A stretch of DNA of 64,000 bases from Roseateles_C aquae (GTDB lineage Bacteria; Pseudomonadota; Gammaproteobacteria; Burkholderiales; Burkholderiaceae_C): positions 62,001 through 126,000 of the forward strand of contig NZ_JAVXZY010000009.1 in the NCBI RefSeq assembly GCF_032337115.1. Direction: 5' to 3'. Both the position numbers and the translations under genes were made by a program. Each line of letters opens with the position of its first letter. Position 1 is the stretch's first letter. Under the pieces are notes generated by a model, which did no database searches, was not told where the DNA came from, and worked only from the letters and a program-made list of their open reading frames with translations. This document shows positions 1-8,515 of the stretch, piece after piece.

Positions 1-318
1 TGATTCGACAGCGGCAATTTAGCGGCGCCACCGCGTCGCCGTGCAGCGTGTTGCGCTTTGAAGGGTTTCATTGCATCGCGCTTACACAGCGGCTCAGGTT
101 GCAAGACAAAAGTCGCGGGTTTGTGCCTAGTCCGGCCTGGCATTCGCTCAAACCGTGGCCCTGTCAGCCCCAATCCAGAACCCTGAGCACCCAGTCCAAA
201 TCCACACCAGCCGCCCGACCCTCGCATGTTTTTCATCTATCGTAAATACCAATAACAAACCACTTGCACACCAGTCGCACAATTCTCAGAATCGGCACAG
301 GTTTTGGAGGAGACATCG
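1..318 (+). promoter_or_regulatory. Leader region without a gene; candidate LPMO promoter
   Basis: No convincing gene is seen here; short open frames lack ribosome sites and recognisable sequence. Bases 235-292 are clearly more AT-rich than the surroundings. TTGCAC at 264-269 and CAGAAT at 287-292 are 17 bp apart and could be a weak -35/-10 pair for the gene starting at 319. A strong GGAGGAG ribosome site at about 306-312 precedes the ATG at 319. Confidence 0.3.
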
Positions 319-1746
319 ATGAAGACGACGAAGCAGCCTCGAATCACCCCTTGGCTGGGCCGCGGCCTCGCCATCCTGGCCCTCGCTGCCAGTGCCCTGC
401 CCGCCTGGTCGCACGGCTATGTCAGCAGCCCTGAATCACGCGGTCTGCTCTGCCAGACCGGCGGCAACAGCAACTGCGGCCCGATTCAGTACGAGCCACA
501 AAGCCTGGAGGGCCCCTCGGGCTACCCAGCCAGGGGGCCGGCCGATGGCCAGCTGGCCAGTGCCGGCCTCAGCCAGTTCAGCACGCTGAACGAGCAGACG
601 GCGAGCCGCTGGACCAAGCGCAGCATCAAGGCCGGCGCCAACAACTTCGTCTGGACCTTCACCGCCAACCACGCCACCCGCAACTGGCGCTACTACATCA
701 CCCGCGCCGGCTGGAACCCCAACCAGGTCCTGTCACGCGCCTCGTTCGAGAGCACGCCTTTCTGCCAGGTCGACGGCGGTGGCAGGCAGCCGCCCAAGAC
801 GGTGACGCACAGCTGCACCGTGCCGCCGCGCAGCGGTTACCAGGTCGTGCTGGCTGTCTGGGAGGTGGCCGACACCACCAACAGTTTCTACAACCTGCTC
901 GACCTGATGGTTGGCGACGCCCCGGTCTACACCTGGAGCGCCAAGGGCACGATCTACCCCTCGGTGGACCTCAGCGTCGGTGACAAGGTCTCGACCCGCG
1001 TCTTCGACACCAAGGGCGAGCGCAGCGAGTTCCAGACCCGCATCACGGTGGCCAGCGCCAGCGAGGGTGTGGCCAACAACTGGGCCTACAAGCTAGCCAG
1101 CCAGGTCAATGCCGAACAAGTGCTGCTGCGTGCCGGCCAGCAGGCCGCCGATGGCAGCATCTCGCCGGTCTATGGTCAGAACTCGGTCTTCGTGCGCAAT
1201 GACAGTGGGCTGGATCGGGTTGAAATCCAGATCGACAAGGCGCCGCCGCCCAATCTCGATGTGCTGGTCTCCGGTCTGGCGAGTGAGTACACCATCGTCG
1301 GTGGCAAGTTGAGCATCGCCTTCAACGTCACCGCGGTCGGTGAACTCGATGTCAGCGCCACCGTGTTCGATGCTGCCGGCGTCAACAAGGGCAGCGCCAG
1401 CGTCTCGCTGAACAACAGCGGCCAGACGCTGACCATCGCGCTGAACCAGCCGGCGGCCGGCGCCCACCAGCTGGTCGTCAAGGGCACGCCCAAGGCCGGC
1501 GGCACGGTGATCCAGAAGACCTATGCGCTCACGCTGAAGACGGCCAGCACTGCCTACGACTACGTCTTCCCCAACGGCCTGGCCAGTTACAAGGCCGGCA
1601 CCCGGGTGCTGCAGAACAAGACCGGCCGCGTCTACGAATGCAAGCCCTTCCCCTACAGCGGCTGGTGCTCACAGTGGAGCGCCAACTCAACGGCGTATGA
1701 GCCGGGGGTGGGGGCGCATTGGGCCGATGCTTGGACAGGACTGTGA
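319..1746 (+). CDS. gbpA: Secreted GbpA-type chitin lytic polysaccharide monooxygenase (AA10)
   Basis: Copper enzyme that oxidatively cleaves crystalline chitin outside the cell (family knowledge). I chose ATG 319 because GGAGGAG lies just upstream; this gives 475 aa. A signal peptide ends at about residue 31 (LPAWS), so the mature protein starts with His32 (HGYVSSPESR). His32 and His118 (TANHAT) would form the histidine brace. After the AA10 domain (to about 200) come a GbpA domain-2-like region (about 205-305), a GbpA domain-3-like beta region (about 310-410) and a C-terminal chitin-binding module rich in Trp and Tyr with two Cys. Length and order match Vibrio GbpA, which also acts as a colonisation adhesin. 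It appears monocistronic. Confidence 0.93.
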   Translation: MKTTKQPRITPWLGRGLAILALAASALPAWSHGYVSSPESRGLLCQTGGNSNCGPIQYEPQSLEGPSGYPARGPADGQLASAGLSQFSTLNEQTASRWTKRSIKAGANNFVWTFTANHATRNWRYYITRAGWNPNQVLSRASFESTPFCQVDGGGRQPPKTVTHSCTVPPRSGYQVVLAVWEVADTTNSFYNLLDLMVGDAPVYTWSAKGTIYPSVDLSVGDKVSTRVFDTKGERSEFQTRITVASASEGVANNWAYKLASQVNAEQVLLRAGQQAADGSISPVYGQNSVFVRNDSGLDRVEIQIDKAPPPNLDVLVSGLASEYTIVGGKLSIAFNVTAVGELDVSATVFDAAGVNKGSASVSLNNSGQTLTIALNQPAAGAHQLVVKGTPKAGGTVIQKTYALTLKTASTAYDYVFPNGLASYKAGTRVLQNKTGRVYECKPFPYSGWCSQWSANSTAYEPGVGAHWADAWTGL

Positions 1747-1762
1747 GCCCCCGGGGGTATGT

Positions 1763-2031
1763 GTGCCCCCGCCCAGGTCGCCCCTGAGGGGCGGCTGGGC
1801 AGCCCCCCGAGGGGGCGGAAAGGCATGCGGCATCTAGCCGTTTGCCTTTCCTAGCGGGCCGGCTTGGGAGCGGCCCGGCGCTCGGCCCGGGGTGGAATGT
1901 TGGCCCCCGCCCAGGTCGCCCCCCTGCGGGGCGGCTGGGCTGCCCCCCGAGGGGGCGCGAATCGCTGCGGCATTCAGCCGCAGCGATTCGCAGGTGGGCC
2001 GGCTTGGGGCGGCCCGGCGCTCGGCCCCTGA
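1763..2031. repeat. Tandem 138-bp GC-rich repeat, two copies
   Basis: The segment from about 1766 recurs from about 1904 with a 138-bp offset. Both units contain GCCCAGGTCG, a CCCC/GGGG hairpin, the run CCCCCCGAGGGGGCG and a second arm GGGCCGGCTTGGG...GCGGCCCGGCGCTCGGCCC. The units differ mainly in the middle. Open frames across it are low complexity and not credible. It lies between the convergent ends of the LPMO gene and fahA, so it may work as a bidirectional terminator, but no T-tract is seen. Confidence 0.75.
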
Positions 2032-2052
2032 ACGCAATGCGAGCCGTTCGAC

Positions 2053-3378
2053 TCAGAGCGCTGGCGTGATCGTGCAGGCGCAGTCGCCGAAGCCGATGCG
2101 GCGGGCGCCATCGCGTTCGGCGAAGGCGCGCAGGATCACGGTGTCGCCGTCTTCGATGAAGAGGCGCTGTTCGCCGTTGGGCAGCGTGATCGGCTGCTTG
2201 CCGCCCTGGGTCAGCTCCAGCAGCGAGCCGGCTTCCTCGGGCTTGGGGCCGCTTTGCGTGCCGCTGCCGAGCAGGTCGCCAGACTGCAGATTGCAGCCGT
2301 TGCTGGCGTGGTGGGTCAGCATCTGCGCCAGCGTCCAGTAGGCGTGGCGGAAGTTGCTGCGCACCAGGCGGGCGGCCGGCTCGCCAGCGGCGCGCATCTT
2401 CGCGCTTTGCAGCCAGACTTCCAGCTCGATCTCGTAGCCGCCCTCGGCACGGTTGGCCGCGCTGTCCAGATAGGGCAGCGGCTGCGGATCGTCGGCCGGG
2501 CGCTCGAAGGCGCAGCGGAACGGCTCCAGCGCGTCCATCGTGACGATCCAGGGCGAGATCGTGCTGCCGAAATTCTTGGCCAGGAACGGGCCCAGCGGCT
2601 GGTATTCCCAGGGCTGGATGTCGCGGGCCGACCAGTCGTTCAAGACCGTCAGGCCGAACATATGCTGCTCGGCGTCCTGCATCGCAATCGGCTCGCCCAG
2701 CGCATTGCCGCTGGCGGTGAACAGGCCCAGCTCCAGCTCATAGTCAATGCGCTTGCTGGCGGCAAAGACCGGCACATCGGCCGTCGGCGGCTTCAGCTGG
2801 CCCTTGGGGCGGCGCAGCGGCACACCGCTCGCGACGATGCTGGAGCTGCGGCCGTGATAGCCGATAGGCACCCATTTGTAGTTGGGCAGCAGCGGGTTGT
2901 CCGGACGGAACAGCTTGCCTACCGCCACCGCATGGTGGATGCCGGTGTAGAAGTCGGTGTAGTCGTTGATCTTGCAGGGCACGAAGAGCTCAACGGCACC
3001 TTGTGCCACCAGCGCTGCCTGCAACGCGCCGGCCTGGGCCGAGCCCTCGCGCAGCGCGTCGAACAGCGCATGGCGCAGCGCGCGCCGCTCGGCCACGCTC
3101 TTGGCCATGAAGCTGTTCAGATCGCCCTCGGCCAGCGGCTGCAACAGCACCTGCACGGCCGAGCTCCATTTGCCCAGCGCGGCGGCCAGCTTCAGGTCGA
3201 GGATCTGTTCGCCGATGGCGACGCCAACGCGTGCACTCTCGTTGCTATGCAAACGGCGGAACAGGCCATAGGGCAGGTTCTGCAGCGGAAAGTCGGTGCC
3301 GGCCGTGTTGGCGCTGGCGACCCAGCTTTGCGCCTTCGGGTCATGGGTGTGGTCAATATGGCTCATGGGCTCACTCAC
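2053..3378 (-). CDS. fahA: Fumarylacetoacetase
   Basis: Hydrolyses fumarylacetoacetate to fumarate and acetoacetate, the last step of the homogentisate pathway. The 441-residue frame has the family blocks: NDYTDFYTGIHHA (138-150, with the catalytic metal Asp and a His), YHGRSSS (174-180), the ELE metal-ligand motif (214-216) and LNDWSARDIQ (246-255). An alternative start is Met5 (MSHIDH). It lies 24 bp downstream of hmgA on the same strand, so the two are probably co-transcribed. No maleylacetoacetate isomerase gene (maiA) is seen in the window. Confidence 0.96.
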   Translation of the reverse strand: MSEPMSHIDHTHDPKAQSWVASANTAGTDFPLQNLPYGLFRRLHSNESARVGVAIGEQILDLKLAAALGKWSSAVQVLLQPLAEGDLNSFMAKSVAERRALRHALFDALREGSAQAGALQAALVAQGAVELFVPCKINDYTDFYTGIHHAVAVGKLFRPDNPLLPNYKWVPIGYHGRSSSIVASGVPLRRPKGQLKPPTADVPVFAASKRIDYELELGLFTASGNALGEPIAMQDAEQHMFGLTVLNDWSARDIQPWEYQPLGPFLAKNFGSTISPWIVTMDALEPFRCAFERPADDPQPLPYLDSAANRAEGGYEIELEVWLQSAKMRAAGEPAARLVRSNFRHAYWTLAQMLTHHASNGCNLQSGDLLGSGTQSGPKPEEAGSLLELTQGGKQPITLPNGEQRLFIEDGDTVILRAFAERDGARRIGFGDCACTITPAL

Positions 3379-3402
3379 AGAACTTGGATTCGGGAATTGG
3401 AT

Positions 3403-4695
3403 TCAGGGCTTGAACTGATCGGCCAGACCGCGCCAGCAGTCGGCATAGCTGGCTTCGAGCTGGCCGCCCTGCAGCGCATAGGCGGTCGGCTTCAGGCGAT
3501 AGCGTGTCTCGAACATGAAGGCCAGCGTGTGGTCCAGTTTGTGCGGCGCCAGTTCCACCGTCGAGGCCTTGGCGAAGGCTTCGGAGTCGGGGCCATGCGG
3601 CACAAAGGCGTTGTGCAGGCTGGCACCACCGGGCTTGAAGCCCTCGGGCTTGGCGTCGTACTGGCCCAGCACCAGGCCCATGAACTCGCTCATCACATTA
3701 CGGTGGTACCAGGGCGGACGGAAGCTGTGCTCGGCCACCATCCAGCGCGGCGGGAAGATCACGAAATCGATATTGGCCCAGCCCGGTGTGTCTGAGGGGC
3801 TGGTCAGCACGGTGAAGATGCTGGGATCGGGATGATCGAAGCTGATCGAACCGATGGTCATGAAGTGCGCCGTGTCGTATTTGTAGGGCGCCAGATTGCC
3901 GTGCCAGGCCACCACATTGAAGGGCGTGTGATCCTGCTCGGCGCGCCACAGGCTGCCGCCAAACTTCTTGATGATCTCGTAGCGGCCGGCGTTCTCTGCT
4001 TCGAACCAGGCCACCGGCGCCAGAAAGTCGCGCGGATTGGCCAGGCCGTTGGAGCCGATCGGGCCCAGCTCAGGCAGGCGCATCGCAGCGCCGTAGTTCT
4101 CGCAGACATAGCCGCGCGAGGGGCCGTCGACCTCGACTTTGAAGGCCAGGCCGCGCGGGATCAGAGCGATCTCGCCGGGCTTCACATCGAGTCGACCCAG
4201 CTCGGTCGTGATGCGCAGCGCGCCCTGCTGCGGCACGATCAGCATCTCGCCGTCGGCATTGACGAAGGCGCTGCGCAGCATCGAGCTGGTAGCCAGATAG
4301 AGGTGGGCAGCCATGCCGACATGGGCATCCGGATCGCCGTTGACGACCAGGGTGCGCAGGCCGGCCACGAAATCCTGCTCGCCCTCGGGCAGCGGGCTCG
4401 GCGCCCAGCGCAGCGGATCGGGCGCGACCGTCTCGCCCTCTGCGGCGCCGGTCTTCAGCCAGGGCTGGGCCAGCGGTGCATAGCCGCTGACCACCACTGA
4501 GGGTTGGCGCCGGTAGACCCAGCTGCGCAGATTGCTGTGCCGCGGTGCGGTGAAGGCAGCGCCGGAAATCAGCTCGGCATAGAGGCCCAACGGGCATTGC
4601 TGCGGGCTGTTCTGCCCCTGCGGCAAAGCGCCGGGATGGGCCTCGCTGAGATGCTGGTTGCCGAAGCCGGCGAGATAGTGGAGTGTGTTCGTCAT
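3403..4695 (-). CDS. hmgA: Homogentisate 1,2-dioxygenase
   Basis: Iron(II) ring-cleavage dioxygenase turning homogentisate into maleylacetoacetate. The 430-aa length is normal for the family. The typical N-terminus (YLAGFGNQH) and the active-site block with SFRPPWYHRNVMSEFMG (His at 331) followed by FVPHGPDSEAF are present. It sits between the DUF2783 gene (87-bp gap) and fahA (24-bp gap). I see nothing missing or odd in the frame. Confidence 0.96.
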   Translation of the reverse strand: MTNTLHYLAGFGNQHLSEAHPGALPQGQNSPQQCPLGLYAELISGAAFTAPRHSNLRSWVYRRQPSVVVSGYAPLAQPWLKTGAAEGETVAPDPLRWAPSPLPEGEQDFVAGLRTLVVNGDPDAHVGMAAHLYLATSSMLRSAFVNADGEMLIVPQQGALRITTELGRLDVKPGEIALIPRGLAFKVEVDGPSRGYVCENYGAAMRLPELGPIGSNGLANPRDFLAPVAWFEAENAGRYEIIKKFGGSLWRAEQDHTPFNVVAWHGNLAPYKYDTAHFMTIGSISFDHPDPSIFTVLTSPSDTPGWANIDFVIFPPRWMVAEHSFRPPWYHRNVMSEFMGLVLGQYDAKPEGFKPGGASLHNAFVPHGPDSEAFAKASTVELAPHKLDHTLAFMFETRYRLKPTAYALQGGQLEASYADCWRGLADQFKP

Positions 4696-4782
4696 GACGG
4701 ACAGTGCTGCGGTGAAGCAAGAAGGCGCGGCGCCCTCGTGAGGCGCCGCTGCGAAGGAAAGTCGTGAACCCCGGGGCGATTG

Positions 4783-5013
4783 TCAGCCTTGCGAAGGAGT
4801 GGCCAAGGTGTTGTGGCGGGCCAGCTGAAGCGCTTCGGCCAACACAGCGCGGTCGCCGATATGGTTGGCCAGTATCAAGGCCAGCTTGGCGATCAGCATA
4901 TCGGCCTGGTCGTCGCTGAGATCGCGCTGCGCATCGATCAGCTGCTCGTAGAAGCCGTCGGGATCAGGAATATGGGGCTGGCGGTTCAGGCTCATGGCGG
5001 TCTCGGCTTTCAT
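4783..5013 (-). CDS. DUF2783 small protein, partner of the FAD monooxygenase
   Basis: 76-residue protein (MKAETAMSLNRQ...). Its ATG (5011-5013) overlaps the TGA of the upstream monooxygenase as ATGA, which implies translational coupling and decides the start; a second Met (MSLNRQ) is a weaker alternative. The sequence is acidic and helical (DPDGFYEQLIDAQRDLSDDQ) and matches what I know as DUF2783, a family often next to aromatic FAD monooxygenases. No function is established. A role in stabilising or tuning the monooxygenase is inference from the coupling. Confidence 0.8.
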   Translation of the reverse strand: MKAETAMSLNRQPHIPDPDGFYEQLIDAQRDLSDDQADMLIAKLALILANHIGDRAVLAEALQLARHNTLATPSQG

Positions 5014-6689
5014 TGCAGGGCCAGCGCGCGCAGCAGCGCGGCCCGCAGGGCCTCGGGCTGATAACGGCGCCAGCGAGCGGCCAGGTACTGGTCGGGGCGA
5101 ATCAGGTAGCAACTGCCCGGGCGGGCGTCGTAGCGCTGGGCCAGCAGGCCTTGCTCATCGTGCAGATCGCGGCCGATCTCCAGCACCTGCAGCGGCACCG
5201 GCAAGCCGGCGGGCAGCTCCGCGGCCAGCGGCCCGAAGCTCAGCAGCACAAAGCCCGCACCCAGTTGATCCAGCAACCAGCTGGTGTGGCCGCCGGCATC
5301 CCGCAGCGGCGCGTCGACGCAGGGGCTGCCCGGGCGCAGCGGCGCATCGAAGGCGTCGGCATCGGCCGTGTTCAGCGACGAGCGCAGATAGGGCGTTGGC
5401 GTCGACAGCCGGCCGCTATTGACCAGCGGCCGCGCAAAGGGCTCGCTGCGCGCCAGCTCCAGCACCGCATTGCGCAGGCGCAGCGAGGCGCGGCTCTTGG
5501 GTGTGATGAAGTCGGTCGAGCGGGTCGAGTTCAGCAGATTGTCGTCGGCCGCAAACACCCGCTCCTCGTCATAGCTGTCGAGCAGCCGTTCGCCGGCCTC
5601 GCCGCGGATGACGGCGGCCAGCTTCCAGGCCAGGTTGTCGGCATCCTGCACGCCGGTGTTGGCGCCGCGAGCACCAAAGGGCGAAACCTGGTGCGCCGCG
5701 TCGCCGGCGAACAGCACCCGGCCGTGGCGGAAGCGCTCCATGCGCCGGCAGGCGAACTGGTAGACCGACACCCACTCCAGCTCGAACTCGATGTCCGGCC
5801 CCAGCATGGCCTGGATGCGCGGGATGACGCGCTCGGGCTTCCTTTCCTCGTTCGGATCGGCGCCCCAGCCGAGCTGGAAGTCGATGCGCCAGACCTCGTC
5901 GCACTGCTTGTGCAAGAGCACCGACTGACCGCGATGAAACGGCGGGTCGAACCAGAACCAGCGCTCGGGCGCGCCGCCCAGGCGTTGCAAGGCGGCCTCG
6001 CCATCGGCGCTCACGGCATCGGCCGAGGCACGGGCGGCCAGATCGGTCTTGATGACCACATCGGCGATCAGAAAACGGTCCTGGAAGGCCTGACCCTTGA
6101 AATCAGCGCCCAGCATGCGCCGCGTGTCGCTGCCGGCGCCGTCGCAGGCCAGCAGCCAGTCGGCCTCCAGGCGGAACACGCCGTCCGGCGTTTCAACGCT
6201 GAGCAGCACATGGTCGCCCTGCTGCTCCAGCGCCAGCAGCTTGTGCTTCCAGGCCAGCGTGATCAGCGGCTCGGCCTGGCAGGCGGCGACCAGCTGCTCC
6301 TCCAGGTAGTACTGCTGCAGATTGATCATCGCCGGCTGCTTCTGCTCGGCCAGCGGCAGCAGGTCGAAGCTGTAGGCCAGTTCGTCGCGGAAGAACACCT
6401 TGCCGAGCTGCCAGCGCACGCCCTTTTCGACCAGTGGCGCGGCCACGCCCAGCCGGTCCCAGATTTCCAGGGTCCGTTTGGCATAGCAGACCGCCCGCGA
6501 GCCGATGCTGACGCTGTTGTTGTCGTCCAGCAGCAGCACGGGCAGACCGCGCTGCGCGCAGTCCAGCGCCAGCGTCAGGCCGATCGGCCCGGCACCGACG
6601 ATGACAACCCGGTGCCGGCGCTGCTCACCCAGGCGCTGCGCCTCGCTCTGCTGGTAGGCGAACTCGGGGTAGACGTAGGTGTGCTGCAT
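5010..6689 (-). CDS. FAD-dependent aromatic ring monooxygenase
   Basis: Class A flavoprotein hydroxylase of the MhpA/PheA type, 559 aa, expected to use NAD(P)H and O2 to add a hydroxyl to a phenolic ring. Visible are the dinucleotide fold VVIVGAGPIG (28-37), a DG motif (ACDGAGSD, about residue 183), the GD motif FAGDAAHQ with Asp330, then PFGARGANTG. A thioredoxin-like C-terminal region fits the length. With hmgA and fahA downstream the product may be homogentisate, for example from 3-hydroxyphenylacetate. That substrate is inference; 3-hydroxyphenylpropionate-type or other substrates remain possible. It overlaps the DUF2783 gene by 4 bp. Confidence 0.85.
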   Translation of the reverse strand: MQHTYVYPEFAYQQSEAQRLGEQRRHRVVIVGAGPIGLTLALDCAQRGLPVLLLDDNNSVSIGSRAVCYAKRTLEIWDRLGVAAPLVEKGVRWQLGKVFFRDELAYSFDLLPLAEQKQPAMINLQQYYLEEQLVAACQAEPLITLAWKHKLLALEQQGDHVLLSVETPDGVFRLEADWLLACDGAGSDTRRMLGADFKGQAFQDRFLIADVVIKTDLAARASADAVSADGEAALQRLGGAPERWFWFDPPFHRGQSVLLHKQCDEVWRIDFQLGWGADPNEERKPERVIPRIQAMLGPDIEFELEWVSVYQFACRRMERFRHGRVLFAGDAAHQVSPFGARGANTGVQDADNLAWKLAAVIRGEAGERLLDSYDEERVFAADDNLLNSTRSTDFITPKSRASLRLRNAVLELARSEPFARPLVNSGRLSTPTPYLRSSLNTADADAFDAPLRPGSPCVDAPLRDAGGHTSWLLDQLGAGFVLLSFGPLAAELPAGLPVPLQVLEIGRDLHDEQGLLAQRYDARPGSCYLIRPDQYLAARWRRYQPEALRAALLRALALQ

Positions 6690-6765
6690 GGGGCCAGGCT
6701 CCAGGGGAAACGGTCAGCGGCGCGGCATCGCGAAACGGTGCAAGACGGCAGTGCGCTCAGTGCAC

Positions 6766-7308
6766 TCAATGCGCCGCGTTGAATTCCTTGTCGTGCATCC
6801 AGGCGGCATGCTTGGGCGCACGCTTGGTCTGGCTCCACTCCTCCAGCATCTGCCACTTGCACTCGTCGAGCTTCTGGTACATCTCGGGCGTGCCGACATC
6901 GGCGGCCAGTTCGACGCGATGGCCATTGGGATCGAAGAAGTAGATGCTCTTGAAGATGGTGTGGTCCGTCACGCCGATCACCTCGATGCCCTCGGCCTGC
7001 AGGCGCGCCTTGGTGGCTTCCAGCGTGGCCACGCTGTCGACCTTGAAGGCAATGTGCTGCACCCAGTCCGGCGTGTTCTCATCGCGGCCCATGGCGGGCG
7101 AGTTGGGCAGCTCGAAGAAGGCCAGGATATTGCCGTTGCCGGCATCCATGAACAGATGCATATAGGGGTCGGGCGCATGGGTGGACGGCACCTTGTCCTC
7201 GGCGATGGCCAGCACGAATTCCATGTTCAGGTGCTTGCGGTACCACTCGACGGTCGTCTTGGCGTCGATGCAGCGGTAGGCGACGTGGTGAATGCGTTCG
7301 ATCTTCAT
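6766..7308 (-). CDS. VOC (glyoxalase/extradiol dioxygenase fold) protein
   Basis: 180-aa vicinal oxygen chelate protein. The start ATG at 7306-7308 is supported by a GAGGAGATT ribosome site; longer frames upstream run into the preceding gene. The N-terminus IERIHHVAYRC supplies an HH metal-ligand candidate (7-8), DWVQHIAFKV begins the second half, and FDPNGHRVELA carries the terminal Glu ligand. The family includes dioxygenases, isomerases and glyoxalases. Here it lies between the MBL hydrolase and the monooxygenase, so a step in the same aromatic pathway is likely. The precise reaction cannot be read from the sequence. Confidence 0.85.
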   Translation of the reverse strand: MKIERIHHVAYRCIDAKTTVEWYRKHLNMEFVLAIAEDKVPSTHAPDPYMHLFMDAGNGNILAFFELPNSPAMGRDENTPDWVQHIAFKVDSVATLEATKARLQAEGIEVIGVTDHTIFKSIYFFDPNGHRVELAADVGTPEMYQKLDECKWQMLEEWSQTKRAPKHAAWMHDKEFNAAH

Positions 7309-7372
7309 TGGAATCTCCTCATTCCTGGGGTGGTGCATGGCGGGGTCAGGTCTTGCCATGCCGGTGATGGCC

Positions 7373-8338
7373 TTATTGCTCCAGCGCCTGCCACATCGCC
7401 AGATCGCGCTCGGCCGTCCAGATGCGTGGATCGACATGGCCGCTGGCCTCGTCATAAGCGCGGGTGACGTCAAACGGCATGCAGTGCGCAAAGATCACCC
7501 ACTGGCCGTAGCGGCGCGCCAGATCGTCATAGGTCTCGCGGTAGACCGCCTTCAGCTCGCGGCCGGCGGCCACGCCAGCCTTGACGCTGGCATAGAGCTC
7601 GCTGACAAAGGCGCGGGTGCCGTTCAGGCCGGCGGCCACCGCCTCGGGTGTCTGCAGTGCCGCGCCGCGGCCCGGCACCAGCTTGGCCGGCTGCAGCGCC
7701 GCGATGTTGTCCAGCGTCTGCGGCCAGTCCTGGAAATAGGCGTCGCCGGCATAGGGCGTGGCGTCGAATTCGACCAGATCGCCGGAGAACAGGATGCGGT
7801 CCTTGGGCAGCCAGACGACGGTATCGCCCTTGGTATGGCCACGGCCCAGTTGCAGGATCTGCACCTCCAGGCTGCCCAGCCACAGCGTCATCTTGCCGCT
7901 GAAGGTCAGCGTCGGCCAGGTCAGGCCCTCGGGCACCGTTTCGACATTGCGGAACAGGCGCGGGAAGCGGCCGATCTCGCTGGCCTTGTCCTGCTCGCCG
8001 CGTTCGACGATCAGCTCGTAGGTGTCCTGGCTGGCAATGATCTGCTCGCAGCCCTCGGCCTGGTAGGCGGAAGCGCCGAGCACGCGCACCGCGTGGTAGT
8101 GGGAGAGCAGCACGTACTTGATCGGCTTGTCGGTGACCTCGCGGATGCGGCGGATCACATCGGCCGCCATCACCGGCGTGGCCTGCGTGTCGATCACCAT
8201 CACCGCGTCATCGCCAATGACGATGCCGGTATTCGGATCGCCCTCGGCGGTGTAGGCATAGGCGTTGTCCGACAGGCGCTCGAAGCTGACGCGCTTCTCT
8301 TCCAGATCGGCTTGGGAGGCGAAGGTCTTGGTGTTCAT
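7373..8338 (-). CDS. MBL-fold metallo-hydrolase with atypical HxHxxR motif
   Basis: 321-aa metallo-beta-lactamase-fold protein at the head of the aromatic operon. It has VIDTQ (strand before the metal site), LSHYHAVR at 78-85 in place of the usual HxHxDH, GHTKGD at 167-172 and FSGD at 184-187. The missing Asp-His pair implies an altered metal site, although the rest of the fold is intact, so this looks like a subfamily trait and not decay. A hydrolytic step on a thioester or lactone intermediate is a reasonable inference. It is transcribed divergently from the IclR gene. Confidence 0.8.
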   Translation of the reverse strand: MNTKTFASQADLEEKRVSFERLSDNAYAYTAEGDPNTGIVIGDDAVMVIDTQATPVMAADVIRRIREVTDKPIKYVLLSHYHAVRVLGASAYQAEGCEQIIASQDTYELIVERGEQDKASEIGRFPRLFRNVETVPEGLTWPTLTFSGKMTLWLGSLEVQILQLGRGHTKGDTVVWLPKDRILFSGDLVEFDATPYAGDAYFQDWPQTLDNIAALQPAKLVPGRGAALQTPEAVAAGLNGTRAFVSELYASVKAGVAAGRELKAVYRETYDDLARRYGQWVIFAHCMPFDVTRAYDEASGHVDPRIWTAERDLAMWQALEQ

Positions 8339-8443
8339 GGCGTGGCGCTTCTGGTGAACTTTGAGGGGCTGGCGGTGGCACCGCGGCGACCAGCCACAAC
8401 AAGGGCTGGCCGCGCAGATCGGCCGAGGCGCATTTAACCAATT

Positions 8444-8457
8444 ACAAATTGATTTGT
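8444..8457. promoter_or_regulatory. Candidate IclR operator
   Basis: ACAAATTGATTTGT is an inverted repeat with 6-bp arms (ACAAAT/ATTTGT) and a 2-bp centre, in the only AT-rich stretch (8431-8480) of the divergent region. IclR-family operators are typically about 14-15 bp palindromes between the regulator and its target operon, which this fits in size and position. It is 59 bp from the IclR start and 106 bp from the MBL start. Confidence 0.5.
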
Positions 8458-8515
8458 CTATACCTAATTTTCAAAGCAGAATGCGCGGATCGCCCCTTCC
8501 CCCAGAGACTGCCGC

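Noticed and set aside
48..245. 65-aa frame at the left edge
   Set aside because: No ribosome site, no recognisable sequence and unusual composition.
2254..3795. 513-aa plus-strand frame opposite fahA and hmgA
   Set aside because: Antisense shadow crossing two real genes.
5013..6782. 589-aa plus-strand frame opposite the FAD monooxygenase
   Set aside because: Antisense shadow with biased composition; the minus-strand gene has all family motifs.
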